From Ruficoccus amylovorans (GTDB taxonomy: Bacteria > Verrucomicrobiota > Verrucomicrobiia > Opitutales > Cerasicoccaceae), in NCBI RefSeq assembly GCF_014230085.1, contig NZ_JACHVB010000064.1, positions 124,001 to 188,000 of the forward strand: a stretch of 64,000 nt of DNA, read 5' to 3'. Shown here piece by piece: positions 52,780 through 61,947 of this stretch (position 1 is its first letter; each line of letters begins with the position of its first letter). The notes beneath the pieces are model-generated. The model ran no database searches. It was not told the DNA's origin and was given only the letters and a program-made list of their open reading frames with translations. The translations under genes were made by a program, and so were the position numbers.

Positions 52780-53163
52780 CTACTTCGTGGGGGCGGGTCG
52801 CTGCCAGATGACGGTGTTCTCCTCCCCGAAGGTTACGCGATTGGCCCATTTGGGGATGGCGATGGTTTCCTCAAAGGTTCCCGTTTCGCCCGGTTGCCCG
52901 TCGGCATGCAGGTGCACAAGTATCTGCAAAAAGTCGGGATGTCGGACCAGCTCGACCTGCTCCACGGTATAGGCACTGTGGCCGCTGAGCCCGGAAATCA
53001 TTAATATCTCCCGTCCGTCGGAGGTGGCGACTTGCTGCTGGTAGTTGAAGGTGTCGGCCCGCTCCAGCACGAGGTCCTGAGGCGCGAGCGAGGACGGCCC
53101 GGATTGGCAAGCGCCGAGCAGAAGGCTCAGGAGCAGGAGGGCGGAAAAAAGGGGCGGGCGCAT
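52780..53163 (-). CDS. Predicted lipoprotein, unknown function
   Basis: A 127-residue protein with a type II signal peptide MRPPLFSALLLLSLLLGAC (lipobox Cys at 19). The mature part is beta-rich with no recognised domain: LAPQDLVLERADTFNYQQQV, VELVRHPDFLQILVHLHADG. ATG at 53163 is chosen since it directly starts the signal peptide. It sits between the transporter and the lactonase gene, so a role in sugar uptake is possible but unproven. Confidence 0.68.
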   Translation of the reverse strand: MRPPLFSALLLLSLLLGACQSGPSSLAPQDLVLERADTFNYQQQVATSDGREILMISGLSGHSAYTVEQVELVRHPDFLQILVHLHADGQPGETGTFEETIAIPKWANRVTFGEENTVIWQRPAPTK

Positions 53164-53192
53164 CTTTTTGTGGCGTGGTGTCGGGGGCGTTT

Positions 53193-54074
53193 TTATCCGC
53201 CGAAGACAGTGCCCCGGCAACCCTGGACACCGGGTTCGGCGGCGAAGATATGTCCGGCAGCGGTGGCTTCCTTGGGGGCTAGCTGCTCGCTGTTCAGGCG
53301 GGAGGTGGTGAAGTAAAGTGTCTCCAGGCCGGGGCCTCCGAAGGTGGGGCAGGTCACGCCGGGGCAGGGGGCGAGCACCCGCTCGATCATCTTCCCCTTG
53401 ATCGGGTCGTAGCAGGCGACCATCCCTCCACCGTAGAGGGCGACCCAGAGGTTGCCCTCGACGTCGATGGTCATGCCGTCGGGCTTGCCGAGGCCGTCGG
53501 GGACTTCGACCACGGTGCGTCGGTTTTTCAGGCTGCCGGTGGCCGCGTCGTAGTCAAAGGCCTCGACGCGGCGGGTGGGCGAGTCGATGTAGTACATGGT
53601 CTGTTCGTCGTGGGACCAGCACAGGCCGTTGGAGATGGCCACGTTATCCAGCAACTGGCGGGCGCTGAGGTCTTTCTCGATCAGCCAGAGGCTGCCCAGC
53701 GGAGAGACCTTGTCGTCGCTCATGGATCCGGCAAAAAGCCGTCCGTCCGGTCCGGGTTTGCCCTCGTTGAAGCGCGTGTCCTTGAGGTGGGCTTCGGGAT
53801 CGACGAGAAAGGTGATCTCGTTACCGCGCAGGTCGAGCCGGGCGATGCCCTCGCGGGTGCCGAGGATGAGGTCGCCGGTCTCGGTGGGATGGGCGAAACC
53901 CACCTGGCAGGGGACGCTCCACATCCGGTCTTCGTCCTGGGCCGGGTCGTAGAGGTGGACCTCGCAGGCCAGGATGTCCACCCAGATGAGCTGTCGGCGG
54001 GCGGCCCACCAGCAGGCTCCCTCTCCGTGCTGCTTGGCGCGGGGGTGGAGCATCGTCGCGTGATGCGTTTTCAT
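53193..54074 (-). CDS. SMP-30/gluconolactonase-family lactonase
   Basis: A 293-residue six-bladed propeller. LGEGACW-type start is HGEGACWWAARRQLIWVDI with the metal-ligand Glu (E18); RFNEGKPGPDGRLFAGSM carries the conserved Asn and substrate-binding region; WSHDEQTMYYIDSPTRRVEAFDYD the Asp; KPDGMTIDVEGNLWVALYGGG is typical. Such enzymes open aldonolactones in oxidative sugar pathways. A terminator separates it from the isomerase gene, so it may be its own unit. Confidence 0.88.
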   Translation of the reverse strand: MKTHHATMLHPRAKQHGEGACWWAARRQLIWVDILACEVHLYDPAQDEDRMWSVPCQVGFAHPTETGDLILGTREGIARLDLRGNEITFLVDPEAHLKDTRFNEGKPGPDGRLFAGSMSDDKVSPLGSLWLIEKDLSARQLLDNVAISNGLCWSHDEQTMYYIDSPTRRVEAFDYDAATGSLKNRRTVVEVPDGLGKPDGMTIDVEGNLWVALYGGGMVACYDPIKGKMIERVLAPCPGVTCPTFGGPGLETLYFTTSRLNSEQLAPKEATAAGHIFAAEPGVQGCRGTVFGG

Positions 54075-54092
54075 CGTCTCACCAGCAAGCCA

Positions 54093-54127
54093 CAAAAAAG
54101 CCGGTGCGGCAAGTCCGCACCGGCTTT
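54093..54127 (-). terminator. Intrinsic terminator after the isomerase gene
   Basis: A-run 54094-54099, stem AGCCGGTGCGG / CCGCACCGGCT with a five-base loop. It is read from the minus strand, ending the isomerase transcript before the lactonase gene. Confidence 0.85.
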
Positions 54128-54225
54128 GATAAATGATTGGTGTTACGTTCTCCGCGTTAGAGGGAGCGGCCTTTCTTGGACGCGTAGGGGGATTTGTCCC
54201 CCTCGATGTCCAGTGCGGTCGCGCC

Positions 54226-55860
54226 CTAGAGCTTTTCGCCCTTGTCGTTGGTTCCGCAGATGGAGACTTCGATCCCGAGCTGGCGGGCGAGTTCGGCCTT
54301 GGCGTAGAGGCACAGGTCGGCGGCCTTGCCGTCCTTGGCGTAGGCGACATTGAGGTGGTTGGCCTTGTGGCGGGCCATCATCTGGTCGCGGCTGACACCG
54401 TAGCTGACGAAGTGCATGATCGGCCACTGCGGGGTGGTTTCTTCCAGGCGGCGACGGGTTTCCTCTTCGGGCAGTTCGATCGCCTTGCCGCGGCCGACGT
54501 CCATCTTGAGCTTGCCGTCCTCGACGTAGATACGGCTCCAGACCAACTCGCCCGGATGGGCTACGCCCATGAGCGTGCTGCCGCCGGCCGGGAAATACAT
54601 GGCGGGCTGACGGTAGCCGTGGCTGCCCTTCCAGCCGCCGGTGTGGTGCTCGATGGGGGCGCCGCCGGAGATGAGAAAGACCCAGACGTACTCGTCGGTC
54701 GAGCCGGACTTGTCCCAGTCACCCCAGCGCAAGTCGTGCAGGGTGGTTTCGGGCGGCTGGCCGAGGGCGAGGTGCACGCGGTTGGTGAAGATCGCGTCGA
54801 GGCCGCAGCACTCGTCCACTTCGTTGAAGTGGGGGTAGGGCTGGCCCTTCTTGATGATCTCGCCCTTGGCGTTCTTGACGGGGGGGCGGTCGGTGCTATT
54901 GAGCATGCCTTCGACCAGATCGGAGGCCGGGCACATGTCCTTGAGGCCCTGCTGATACTGGATGCCGAGGGCATCGCAGCCAAAGGCGTCGCCGATGCGG
55001 CAGGCGGCCACGTACATCTTGCACTGTTCGATGACCTGCTTCTTGACCAGTTCGGTCTTGCCGTCCTTGCCGAAGTGGAAGTTGAAGCCCTTCTTTTCGA
55101 TGAAGTTGTAAACCTCCTCGGCCTCGGCGTTGGAGACCTGGCTCATGCCGTAGAGCAGGGCGCTCTGGCTGAGGCGCTCCTTGTACACGCCGGTGGAGAA
55201 GAGCAGTTCGTCCGGGATGGTGGCGTTGTACATGCCCATACAGAACTCGTCGAACACGCCCATGATGGCCTTGTTCTGGTCGAGATCCTTGGCGATTTTT
55301 TCAGCCACGGACTTGGCGCGGGCGGGGGCCTTTTTCGGGGCGTACTTGCGCACCTGTGCGGTCGGGTGGGAGACGGTGCCGGTCTTGAGCCAGGTTTCGA
55401 GATTCTTCTGGAAGGATTTGTCGGTCTGGAAGTCTTCGCTCCACAGGGTCGAGTACTTGACTCCGGCCTTGGTCAGGGAGCCGTTGAGGTTGAGCATGCC
55501 GACGAGGCCCGGCCAGGTGCCGCTCCAGTTGGCCACGGTGAGGATCGGCCCCTGGTGGGAGATCAGTCCGGCGAGCACGTGGTGGGAGTATTGCCAGACG
55601 GCTTCGGCCACGATGATGGGGGCCTTGCGGTCGATCTTGGCGAAGATCTCCATGCCCTCTCTCTGGCTGCCGATGAAGCCATGCCCTTCGTCCTTCTTAA
55701 AGGAGTGGGCGCGCTTGACGGAGTAGCCCAGGAGCGAGACGACCTTCTTGAGTTCGTTTTCCATCTTTTCCTGTTCGGGCCAGCAGTTTTGGTTGGCCGA
55801 GAGGCGGAGGTCGCCACTGGCAACGAGCAGGACGGTTTTTGCGGGGGTTTTTTTAGCCAT
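54226..55860 (-). CDS. L-fucose/L-arabinose isomerase family protein
   Basis: A 544-residue protein matching the FucI/AraA-like aldose-ketose isomerase family in length and pattern. [87 protein letters not shown] are visible, with acidic and His residues (E, D, H) suited to Mn2+ binding. Assignment to fucose, rather than arabinose or rhamnose, is an inference from the DeoR regulator and FGGY kinase. N-terminal [19 protein letters not shown] resembles the Rossmann-like first domain. It ends with terminator 54093-54127. Confidence 0.75.
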   Translation of the reverse strand: MAKKTPAKTVLLVASGDLRLSANQNCWPEQEKMENELKKVVSLLGYSVKRAHSFKKDEGHGFIGSQREGMEIFAKIDRKAPIIVAEAVWQYSHHVLAGLISHQGPILTVANWSGTWPGLVGMLNLNGSLTKAGVKYSTLWSEDFQTDKSFQKNLETWLKTGTVSHPTAQVRKYAPKKAPARAKSVAEKIAKDLDQNKAIMGVFDEFCMGMYNATIPDELLFSTGVYKERLSQSALLYGMSQVSNAEAEEVYNFIEKKGFNFHFGKDGKTELVKKQVIEQCKMYVAACRIGDAFGCDALGIQYQQGLKDMCPASDLVEGMLNSTDRPPVKNAKGEIIKKGQPYPHFNEVDECCGLDAIFTNRVHLALGQPPETTLHDLRWGDWDKSGSTDEYVWVFLISGGAPIEHHTGGWKGSHGYRQPAMYFPAGGSTLMGVAHPGELVWSRIYVEDGKLKMDVGRGKAIELPEEETRRRLEETTPQWPIMHFVSYGVSRDQMMARHKANHLNVAYAKDGKAADLCLYAKAELARQLGIEVSICGTNDKGEKL

Positions 55861-56006
55861 GATGTTGTTGATGGGTTGGGCGTTTAAGGAAAGCGCTCAT
55901 CCAAGCAAGACCCGGAAAAAACCAGCAAGGCAATTCAGTGGTACAAGCCGGGGAATTCAGTGGTACAGAAATATCATCGCTCGATGGAGAGTGTTCCGGT
56001 GCTTCT

Positions 56007-56978
56007 TCAGGCGTGGCGGGTGAGGGTGTGCAGGGTGACTTCGGCTGGGCAGTTGAGGCGTAGCGGCACGCAACCGGCGCCCGTCCCGCGCGAGGTGTAG
56101 CCGCGCATCCGCCCGTAGGTCCAGTCGCCGGCGACGAGGGCGCGGGGGGCGGGGCAGTGAGTGATGAGCGCGCGCCCGCCGGGCAGGCAGAACTGCCCCC
56201 CGTGGGTGTGCCCGGAGAGCATGAGGTCCACCCCGAGCCCCTCGGCCTCCCGGTACGTCTGGGGGCTGTGCGAGAGGAGCAACTTGCAAGCGGTCGGGGG
56301 TACCTCCCGCAGGGCGCGGGCGAGGTCGTGGGTCTGGTAAAAATACGGGTCGTCCACCCCGGCCAGCCAGAGGGTTTGGCCGCTGCGTTCGAGGGGGAGG
56401 GCCTCGTTGAGCAGGACGCGGATGCCCATTGCTTCCAGGTCGGGGACTTTTTCGATAAAATCGTGGTTGCCCAGCACGCCCGCCTTGGGGCCGGGCAGGT
56501 GACGGTAAATCCGCGCCGTTTGCTCCATCGAGGCGCGGTGGCAGTCGCGGGTCCGGTTGCGGAAGTCGCCGGTATTCACGCACAGGTCGTACTCGACACC
56601 CGCCAGCGCGGCAATGACCGCATCGGGCAGCGCCGGGTCGAGGTCGGTGTGCAGGTCGGCCAGGTGGAGGATGCGGAAGCCCTCGAATGCTGCCGGCAGG
56701 CGCGGCAGCACGACACGGTTCTCTATGAGGCGGATTTTTAAGTAGTTGCGGTAGCCGCGCCCGTAGAGGCCGGTCATTTTGAAAATAACGGTGATGAGCC
56801 CTTCCAGCCGGATGTGACGCTCCAACCGAAAAAAGCCCTCCCCCTGGACGGCCAGGTGTGCCTCCAACTCCTGCTGGGCGCGCAGGCGGCGTTCGAGTAG
56901 CGCTTCACCCAGGCGCGAACCGAGTTGCGCGTAAAGATCACCCTCCGTCGGGGCCGCTTGCCGGGAAACTGCATTCAT
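56007..56978 (-). CDS. Calcineurin-like metallophosphoesterase
   Basis: A 323-residue protein. Metallophosphatase motifs: LHLADLHTD, NTGDFRN, VLGNHDF, LLLSHSPQ and LSGHTHGGQF are in order. About 115 residues precede them, with no clear membrane segment by eye. This is the YkuE/YaeI-like class that may act on lipids such as UDP-diacylglucosamine analogues; substrate not assignable. ATG at 56978 starts MNAVSRQ. It is divergent from the riboflavin gene. Confidence 0.82.
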   Translation of the reverse strand: MNAVSRQAAPTEGDLYAQLGSRLGEALLERRLRAQQELEAHLAVQGEGFFRLERHIRLEGLITVIFKMTGLYGRGYRNYLKIRLIENRVVLPRLPAAFEGFRILHLADLHTDLDPALPDAVIAALAGVEYDLCVNTGDFRNRTRDCHRASMEQTARIYRHLPGPKAGVLGNHDFIEKVPDLEAMGIRVLLNEALPLERSGQTLWLAGVDDPYFYQTHDLARALREVPPTACKLLLSHSPQTYREAEGLGVDLMLSGHTHGGQFCLPGGRALITHCPAPRALVAGDWTYGRMRGYTSRGTGAGCVPLRLNCPAEVTLHTLTRHA

Positions 56979-57167
56979 GCCTTTTCGCAGGATCGTGCCG
57001 GATTCCTTTGTTGGCGGCAACCCTTGAACGGGGGAGGAGGTATGTTTGAGCGTAGCGAATCGCGCTGGGGGAGAGGGCCTTTCAGTTCGCATAGGGGCGC
57101 GGCCCTTAAAGCAGCTCCAGCCGGAGCTTGTCATTAGGGCAGAGATGGGTATGAGTAGGTGGTTCCG

Positions 57168-58271
57168 ATGCCGAAGAAAGCCACAAATCCCTTTGATCCG
57201 ATCGAGGAAGCCATTGCCGCCATCGCGGCGGGCGAACCGGTGATCGTGACCGATGACGAGTCCCGCGAAAACGAGGGTGACCTGATCGTAGCCGGTCAGA
57301 AGGCCACCCCCGAGATCATTAACATGATGATCCGTGAGGCGCGGGGCCTGGTCTGCGTGCCGATGGCCGACCACCAGCTCCAGCGGCTGGGGATTCAGGC
57401 GATGGTCGCCGTCAACCGCGAGTCGCACGGGACGAACTTCACCGTCTCGGTCGATGCCGCCGAGGGCATCACGACCGGCATCGGGGCCTACGACCGCTAC
57501 AAAACGATCAGCATCCTGGCCGACCCGAAGGCCACTCCCGACCAACTCGTGCAGCCGGGGCACATCTTTCCGCTTGGCGCAAGGCCGGGCGGTGTCCTTC
57601 AGCGGGCCGGACACACCGAGGCCGCCGTCGATCTGGTCACGCTGGCGGGACTTTTTCCGGTTGGCGTCATTTGCGAGATTTTAAAGGAGGACGGCTCTTC
57701 GGCCCGCCTGCCGGACCTGATCAAGTTCAAGAAAAAGCACGGCCTCAAGCTGGTTTCCATCGCCGACCTGATCCACTACCGCCACAAGCGTGACAAGCTC
57801 GTGCGCCGCGTGGCCACGTTGCCCTTTGAGTCGGAGTTCGGTCAGTTCGACCTGCACGTTTTCCAGAGCCAGTCCGACCACCGCAAGCACATCGCCCTCT
57901 CGCGGGGCCAGCTCGACGAACGCCCGACGCTTGTGCGCGTGCACAGCGAGAACATCCTCGGTGACCTCTTCCGGGGCAAAAAAATGACCGGCCACTCCTC
58001 GCTGACCAAGGCGCTCAAGCGCGTGGCTCAGGAGGGGCACGGGGTCGTGCTCTACATGGAGCAACCGGACGGCGGGCTCAACCTCCAGCCCGGCGAGGAC
58101 GGGGCCGCCCGGCTCGCCCCGGCCAAGATGGACTTCCGCGACTATGGGATCGGGGCGCAGATCCTCTCAGAGCTGGGCCTGCGCAAGATCCGCCTGCTCT
58201 CCGGGACACAGCGCCGTGTCGTTGCCCTCGATGGCTACGACCTGGAAATTGTCGAGCAGATCCCGCTCTGA
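57168..58271 (+). CDS. ribB: 3,4-dihydroxy-2-butanone-4-phosphate synthase with degenerate GTP cyclohydrolase II domain
   Basis: A 367-residue protein with the two-domain RibBA layout. The DHBP synthase part is intact: DDESRENEGDLIVAGQKATPE, GLVCVPMADHQLQRL, FTVSVDA, and RAGHTEAAVDLVTLAG. In the second domain (about 200-367) the zinc Cys triad (GxxxCxCxxQ type) of GTP cyclohydrolase II is missing: the equivalent stretch is LGDLFRGKKMTGHSSLTKAL, and the later YLRQEGRG stretch reads EGHGVVLYMEQPDGGLNL. So only DHBP synthase activity is expected, as in the RibBX form. It sits before ribH. No FMN riboswitch was seen upstream. ATG 57168 follows AGGTGG. Confidence 0.85.
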   Translation: MPKKATNPFDPIEEAIAAIAAGEPVIVTDDESRENEGDLIVAGQKATPEIINMMIREARGLVCVPMADHQLQRLGIQAMVAVNRESHGTNFTVSVDAAEGITTGIGAYDRYKTISILADPKATPDQLVQPGHIFPLGARPGGVLQRAGHTEAAVDLVTLAGLFPVGVICEILKEDGSSARLPDLIKFKKKHGLKLVSIADLIHYRHKRDKLVRRVATLPFESEFGQFDLHVFQSQSDHRKHIALSRGQLDERPTLVRVHSENILGDLFRGKKMTGHSSLTKALKRVAQEGHGVVLYMEQPDGGLNLQPGEDGAARLAPAKMDFRDYGIGAQILSELGLRKIRLLSGTQRRVVALDGYDLEIVEQIPL

Positions 58272-58403
58272 GCTGCCTGCCGGGCAACATCCTCCCCCGC
58301 GTATCCGGGTAACTCCGGCTTTGCCATCGGTGAAAAATCCTGAATGATCTTTCCTCCGCTGTCTTTGCCGGTCCCTCTCTTTTAATACGTTTTCCATCAC
58401 CAC

Positions 58404-58940
58404 ATGTCTTTCCACGCACCAGAACCTTTGAAAATCGACGGCTCGGAGCTGTACTTCGGCATCGTTGCGGCCCGCTACAACGGCGCGTATGTCGATGCCC
58501 TGATCGAGCGCGTCTCCGCCGTCCTCAAGGAGGCCGGTGTGCCCCGGGCCAATGTCCGCCTGGAGCGCGTCCCCGGCTCGAACGAGATCCCGTACCTGGC
58601 GACCATGATGGCCGCCACCCGGCAGTACGACTGCATCATCGCCCTGGGGGTGATCATCCGCGGGGGCACCGCGCACGACGAGGTCATCGCCCACAGCACG
58701 GCCTCCATCCTGCACCGCGTGGCCATGCAGACCGAGTGCCCGGTTATCAACGGCATCCTCACCGTCAACAACACCGAGCAGGCTGAGGAGCGCGTCAACG
58801 GCCACGCCGACCGTGGAGGCGAGTTTGCCCGCGCCGCGCTGGAAATGGCCCGCCACAAGGTGAACTACGTGCAGCTTTTGGACGAGATTGACGCCGAGGC
58901 CGCCGCCGACGACATCAACGACCTTTTCAACAAGAACTGA
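58404..58940 (+). CDS. ribH: 6,7-dimethyl-8-ribityllumazine synthase
   Basis: A 178-residue lumazine synthase. The substrate loop ALGVIIRGGTAHDEVIAHSTA, the FGIVAARYNGAYVDALIERV start (usual F-N replaced by Y-N), ERVPGSNEIPYLATMMA and VINGILTVNNTEQAEER are all present. It condenses DHBP with the pyrimidine in riboflavin synthesis and forms an icosahedral or pentameric assembly. It follows ribB by 132 bases and precedes nusB by three, a common ribH-nusB pair. Confidence 0.93.
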   Translation: MSFHAPEPLKIDGSELYFGIVAARYNGAYVDALIERVSAVLKEAGVPRANVRLERVPGSNEIPYLATMMAATRQYDCIIALGVIIRGGTAHDEVIAHSTASILHRVAMQTECPVINGILTVNNTEQAEERVNGHADRGGEFARAALEMARHKVNYVQLLDEIDAEAAADDINDLFNKN

Positions 58941-58943
58941 GCC

Positions 58944-59474
58944 ATGCCCGAGTACGAACAAGCCCCCGGCGAAGACGCCCTCCAGCGCCCGCCCCGGCCC
59001 GACGGTCAGGCCGATTCCAAGCCCTCAAAGCCCGCCAAGGCTCCCTCTCCCCGGCACCTGAACCGTGTCGCCGCCATGCAGTTCCTCTACATGGCCGAGA
59101 TCAACCAACCCGAGGGGTTGAGCGAGGCGCTTTACGACTTTTTCAACAACCGCGACCACCCGCGCGACTACTACGCCTTTGGCGAAACCCTGGCCAGCGG
59201 CGCGTGGGAAAAGCGCGAGGAGGTGGACAAAACGATCCGCGAGCACGCCCGTAACTGGTCCTTCGACCGTATCGCCAAGGTGGACCTCGCCATCCTCCGT
59301 CTGGCCATCTACGAACTGCATTTCCGCCGGGACATCCCGCCCATCGTCTCCATCAACGAGGCCATTGACCTCTCCAAGGAGTTCTCCACCCCCGACGCCA
59401 AGCGCTTTATCAACGGCATCCTCGACAAGCTCAAGGGCACCCTCGATCGACCGCTAAGAACGGCGGATGTCTGA
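58944..59474 (+). CDS. nusB: Transcription antitermination factor NusB
   Basis: A 176-residue NusB with an N-terminal low-complexity extension (EQAPGEDALQRPPRPDGQ, to about residue 36) absent from most orthologues (about 140). The core has NRVAAMQFLYMAEIN, WSFDRIAKVDLAILRLAIYEL and IPPIVSINEAIDLSKEFSTPDAKRFINGILDKL. It binds boxA RNA with S10 in rRNA antitermination. The ribH-nusB arrangement is conserved widely. Confidence 0.93.
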   Translation: MPEYEQAPGEDALQRPPRPDGQADSKPSKPAKAPSPRHLNRVAAMQFLYMAEINQPEGLSEALYDFFNNRDHPRDYYAFGETLASGAWEKREEVDKTIREHARNWSFDRIAKVDLAILRLAIYELHFRRDIPPIVSINEAIDLSKEFSTPDAKRFINGILDKLKGTLDRPLRTADV

Positions 59475-59502
59475 CGCCGTAGTGCTCGCCTTGTGACAAG
59501 GC

Positions 59503-59582
59503 TTGCCCGCGAAGCCACGCGAAGGGTAACGAAATCTTTTTCCTCTATCTCTTCGCGCCTCTTCGCGTGGCTTCGCGGGCAA
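59503..59582. repeat. Inverted-arm repeat (GCGAAGCCAC family), copy 2
   Basis: A perfect 22-base inverted repeat: left arm 59503-59524 begins TTGCCCGCGAAGCC, right arm 59561-59582 ends GGCTTCGCGGGCAA. The loop holds a further TCTTCGCGCCTCTTCGCG. It fills most of the nusB-ftsY gap, and could fold as a stable hairpin. Confidence 0.85.
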
Positions 59583-59677
59583 ATTCTTTTGAAAACTGCT
59601 GCGCGGCAGATTGAAGCCGGGGCGACAGAAACCAACCTTGCCTTTCGGCGTGGCAGCGGGAAAATCGCTCTTTCCCT

Positions 59678-60607
59678 ATGGCTTCATTTTTTTCGCGATT
59701 CAAGGAAGGTCTGAAGAAGACCACGCCGACCTTTTACAAGATATTTGGTAAGGTCGGGGGGATTTTCAGCGGCAAAAAGCTCGACGCGTCCAGCCTGGAC
59801 GAACTTGAGGAGGCGCTCTACGGGGCGGACTTCGGGGTGGAGACGGCGACCGAGATCATCGAGGAAATTCAGGCCGCCTACAAGCAGGACAAATCCCTGC
59901 GCGGCCAGGACGCCGCCCGCATCGGCGCGACCGTGCTCAAGCGCGTGCTCGCCGGGGCCGAGTTCTCGACCGACTTCCGCGCCCATAACCCCGAGGTCAT
60001 CTGCCTGATCGGGGTCAACGGCTCGGGCAAGACCACCACCGCGGCCAAGCTCGCCTGGCGTTTCAAGGAAGAGGGGCGGGGCGTCACCCTGGGGGCCTGT
60101 GACACCTTCCGCGCCGCCGCCAACGAGCAGATTAAGACCTGGGCCGACCGGCTCGGACTCGACCTGGTGGCGAGCCAGCACAAGGCCGATGCCGCCGCCG
60201 TCGCCTTCGACGCCTGGCAGGCCGCCAATTCGCGTCACCGGGACATTCTGATCCTCGACACGGCGGGCCGCCTACACACCAAGAGCAATCTGATGGAGGA
60301 GCTGAAAAAAATCCGCCGCGTCCTGCAAAAGCACGACGAGACAGCCCCGCACCACGCCTGGCTGGTGGTGGACGGCTCCCTCGGCTCGAACTCCATCGAG
60401 CAGGCCCGCGTGTTCCATGAGGCCTTCGGGTTGACCGGGCTCATCATCACCAAGCTGGACGGCACCAGCCGGGGCGGCGCGCTTGTGGGGATCTACCGTG
60501 AGCTGGGCATCCCCATCGCCTACGTCGGCCTGGGCGAGCAAAAGGAAGATCTCCAACCCTTCTCTGTCGAGAACTACGTCAACGCCATCTTCGGCATCGA
60601 GGAGTAG
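59678..60607 (+). CDS. ftsY: Signal recognition particle receptor FtsY
   Basis: A 309-residue FtsY NG domain: LIGVNGSGKTTTAAKLAWRF (G1), GACDTFRAAANEQIKTWADRL (G2), ILDTAGRLHTKSNLMEEL (G3), TKLDGTSRGGALVGI (G4) and YVGLGEQKEDLQPF near the C-terminus. It docks the SRP-ribosome complex at the membrane. The acidic A domain found in E. coli FtsY is absent; the protein begins MASFFSRFKEGLKKT with a short amphipathic helix, as in minimal FtsY. Confidence 0.94.
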   Translation: MASFFSRFKEGLKKTTPTFYKIFGKVGGIFSGKKLDASSLDELEEALYGADFGVETATEIIEEIQAAYKQDKSLRGQDAARIGATVLKRVLAGAEFSTDFRAHNPEVICLIGVNGSGKTTTAAKLAWRFKEEGRGVTLGACDTFRAAANEQIKTWADRLGLDLVASQHKADAAAVAFDAWQAANSRHRDILILDTAGRLHTKSNLMEELKKIRRVLQKHDETAPHHAWLVVDGSLGSNSIEQARVFHEAFGLTGLIITKLDGTSRGGALVGIYRELGIPIAYVGLGEQKEDLQPFSVENYVNAIFGIEE

Positions 60608-60614
60608 GGGAGAC

Positions 60615-60635
60615 CGCCCGCGAAGAAACGCGAAG
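60615..60635. repeat. Half copy of the GCGAAGCCAC repeat family
   Basis: CGCCCGCGAAGAAACGCGAA in the short ftsY-aroB gap matches one arm of the pairs at 41014 and 59503. No opposing arm is present. Confidence 0.65.
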
Positions 60636-60655
60636 CGTATTTATGCACTAAAAAA

Positions 60656-60682
60656 CTCCGTGCCTTTGTGCCTCTGTGTGAG
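60656..60682 (+). repeat. CTTTGTGCCTCTGTG-type dispersed repeat, single copy
   Basis: CTCCGTGCCTTTGTGCCTCT then GTGTGAG. It is closely similar to the reverse complement of 981-1010 and lies just before aroB. Confidence 0.72.
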
Positions 60683-60700
60683 TAAATTAAAAACAACACC

Positions 60701-61822
60701 ATGAGCGATAAACTGACCGTCGAACTGGGGGAGCGCAGCTACCCGATCATCATTGCCTCCACCCGGCAGGAGTACCGCGAAGCCATCCGCTCGACCGAGG
60801 CATGGACGGCGGGGGCGGCTGTCATTTTTGACGAAAACACACGCCAGTATCTGCCCGACGGAATGCCGGAGGAGATTGTTTACATCGGCTTCGAGCCGGG
60901 CGAGCAGACCAAGTGCTTCGCCAGCCTCCACCGCATTATGGACGAGATGGCCGCGGGCCGCATCGACCGCGGGGGCCGCGTGATCGCGCTCGGCGGCGGG
61001 GTCATCGGCGACCTGGCCGGGTACGCCGCTGCCAGCTACCTGCGCGGGGTGGATTTTTACCAGGTGCCCACGACCCTGCTCGCGATGGTGGACAGCTCGG
61101 TCGGCGGCAAGACCGGGATCAACATCGCCGCCGGGAAAAACCTCGTCGGGGCCTTCTGGCAGCCGCAGGCGGTTTTCATCTGCACCGAGCTTTTGAAAAC
61201 CCTCCCGCCGCGTGAATTCGCCGCCGGGATGGCCGAAGTCATCAAGTACGGGATGCTCTACGACCGGGCGCTTTTCGACCAGCTCGCCGGGCTTGAGCAA
61301 CCGCTGGCCTGGGACCACCCGGCCCTGACCGGCATCATCCGGCGCTGCTGCGAGATCAAGGCCGAGATCGTCAAAGCCGACGAAAAGGAAACCGCCGCCA
61401 GCGGTGGGCGCGCCCTGCTCAACCTCGGGCACACCTTTGCCCACGCCATCGAGAACGTCGCCGGCTACGGCACTTACCTGCACGGCGAGGCCGTGGCTAT
61501 CGGCCTGGTGCTCGCAGCCGAGCTTTCCGCCCGGCTGACGGACGACGGGGCGATTGGTTTTGACTTTGACCGGGCCGATGCCGAGGCCGTGCGCAAGCTC
61601 GTCGCCGCCAACGCTCTGCCCACCTCGCTGAAAGACCCGCTCGGCGGCCAGCCCGCCCCTGCTCTCGATATCGACAAACTGATGGACGCCATGCGCCGCG
61701 ACAAAAAAGTCCGTTCGGGCCGCCTGCGCTTTGTGGCGATGGAGGAGATCGGCCGCGCCGTCACTGTGGCCGATGTCCCGGAGGCGTGGATACGGGAGCT
61801 GTGGCAGCAGAGCGCGCAGTAG
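60701..61822 (+). CDS. aroB: 3-dehydroquinate synthase
   Basis: A 373-residue NAD-dependent, metal enzyme of the shikimate pathway converting DAHP to 3-dehydroquinate. IALGGGVIGDLAGYAAASYLRGVDFYQVPTTLLAMVDSSVGGKTGIN is the signature; GMAEVIKYG, EIKAEIVKADEKE, LNLGHTFAHAIE (His ligands) and HGEAVAIGL follow. Length and motifs are complete. Confidence 0.95.
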   Translation: MSDKLTVELGERSYPIIIASTRQEYREAIRSTEAWTAGAAVIFDENTRQYLPDGMPEEIVYIGFEPGEQTKCFASLHRIMDEMAAGRIDRGGRVIALGGGVIGDLAGYAAASYLRGVDFYQVPTTLLAMVDSSVGGKTGINIAAGKNLVGAFWQPQAVFICTELLKTLPPREFAAGMAEVIKYGMLYDRALFDQLAGLEQPLAWDHPALTGIIRRCCEIKAEIVKADEKETAASGGRALLNLGHTFAHAIENVAGYGTYLHGEAVAIGLVLAAELSARLTDDGAIGFDFDRADAEAVRKLVAANALPTSLKDPLGGQPAPALDIDKLMDAMRRDKKVRSGRLRFVAMEEIGRAVTVADVPEAWIRELWQQSAQ

Positions 61823-61947
61823 CGAGTTTTCATTTCTCAGTGGCCATCGCTGATGGACCGGGTTGGTCCGGAGGCGGCTATCACTGCCGACGGCAGCTTT
61901 AAATGGCCATTGACCCCCGGCGAATGAGGACTTAACCCTTTTCTCTC

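Noticed and set aside
54133-55887. 584-codon frame opposite the sugar isomerase gene
   Set aside because: Reverse of a conserved enzyme gene; no signal, domain or start context of its own.
56979-57167. FMN riboswitch before ribB
   Set aside because: I looked for the conserved RFN pieces (AGGG, GGGTGAAAT-type) and did not see them in order.
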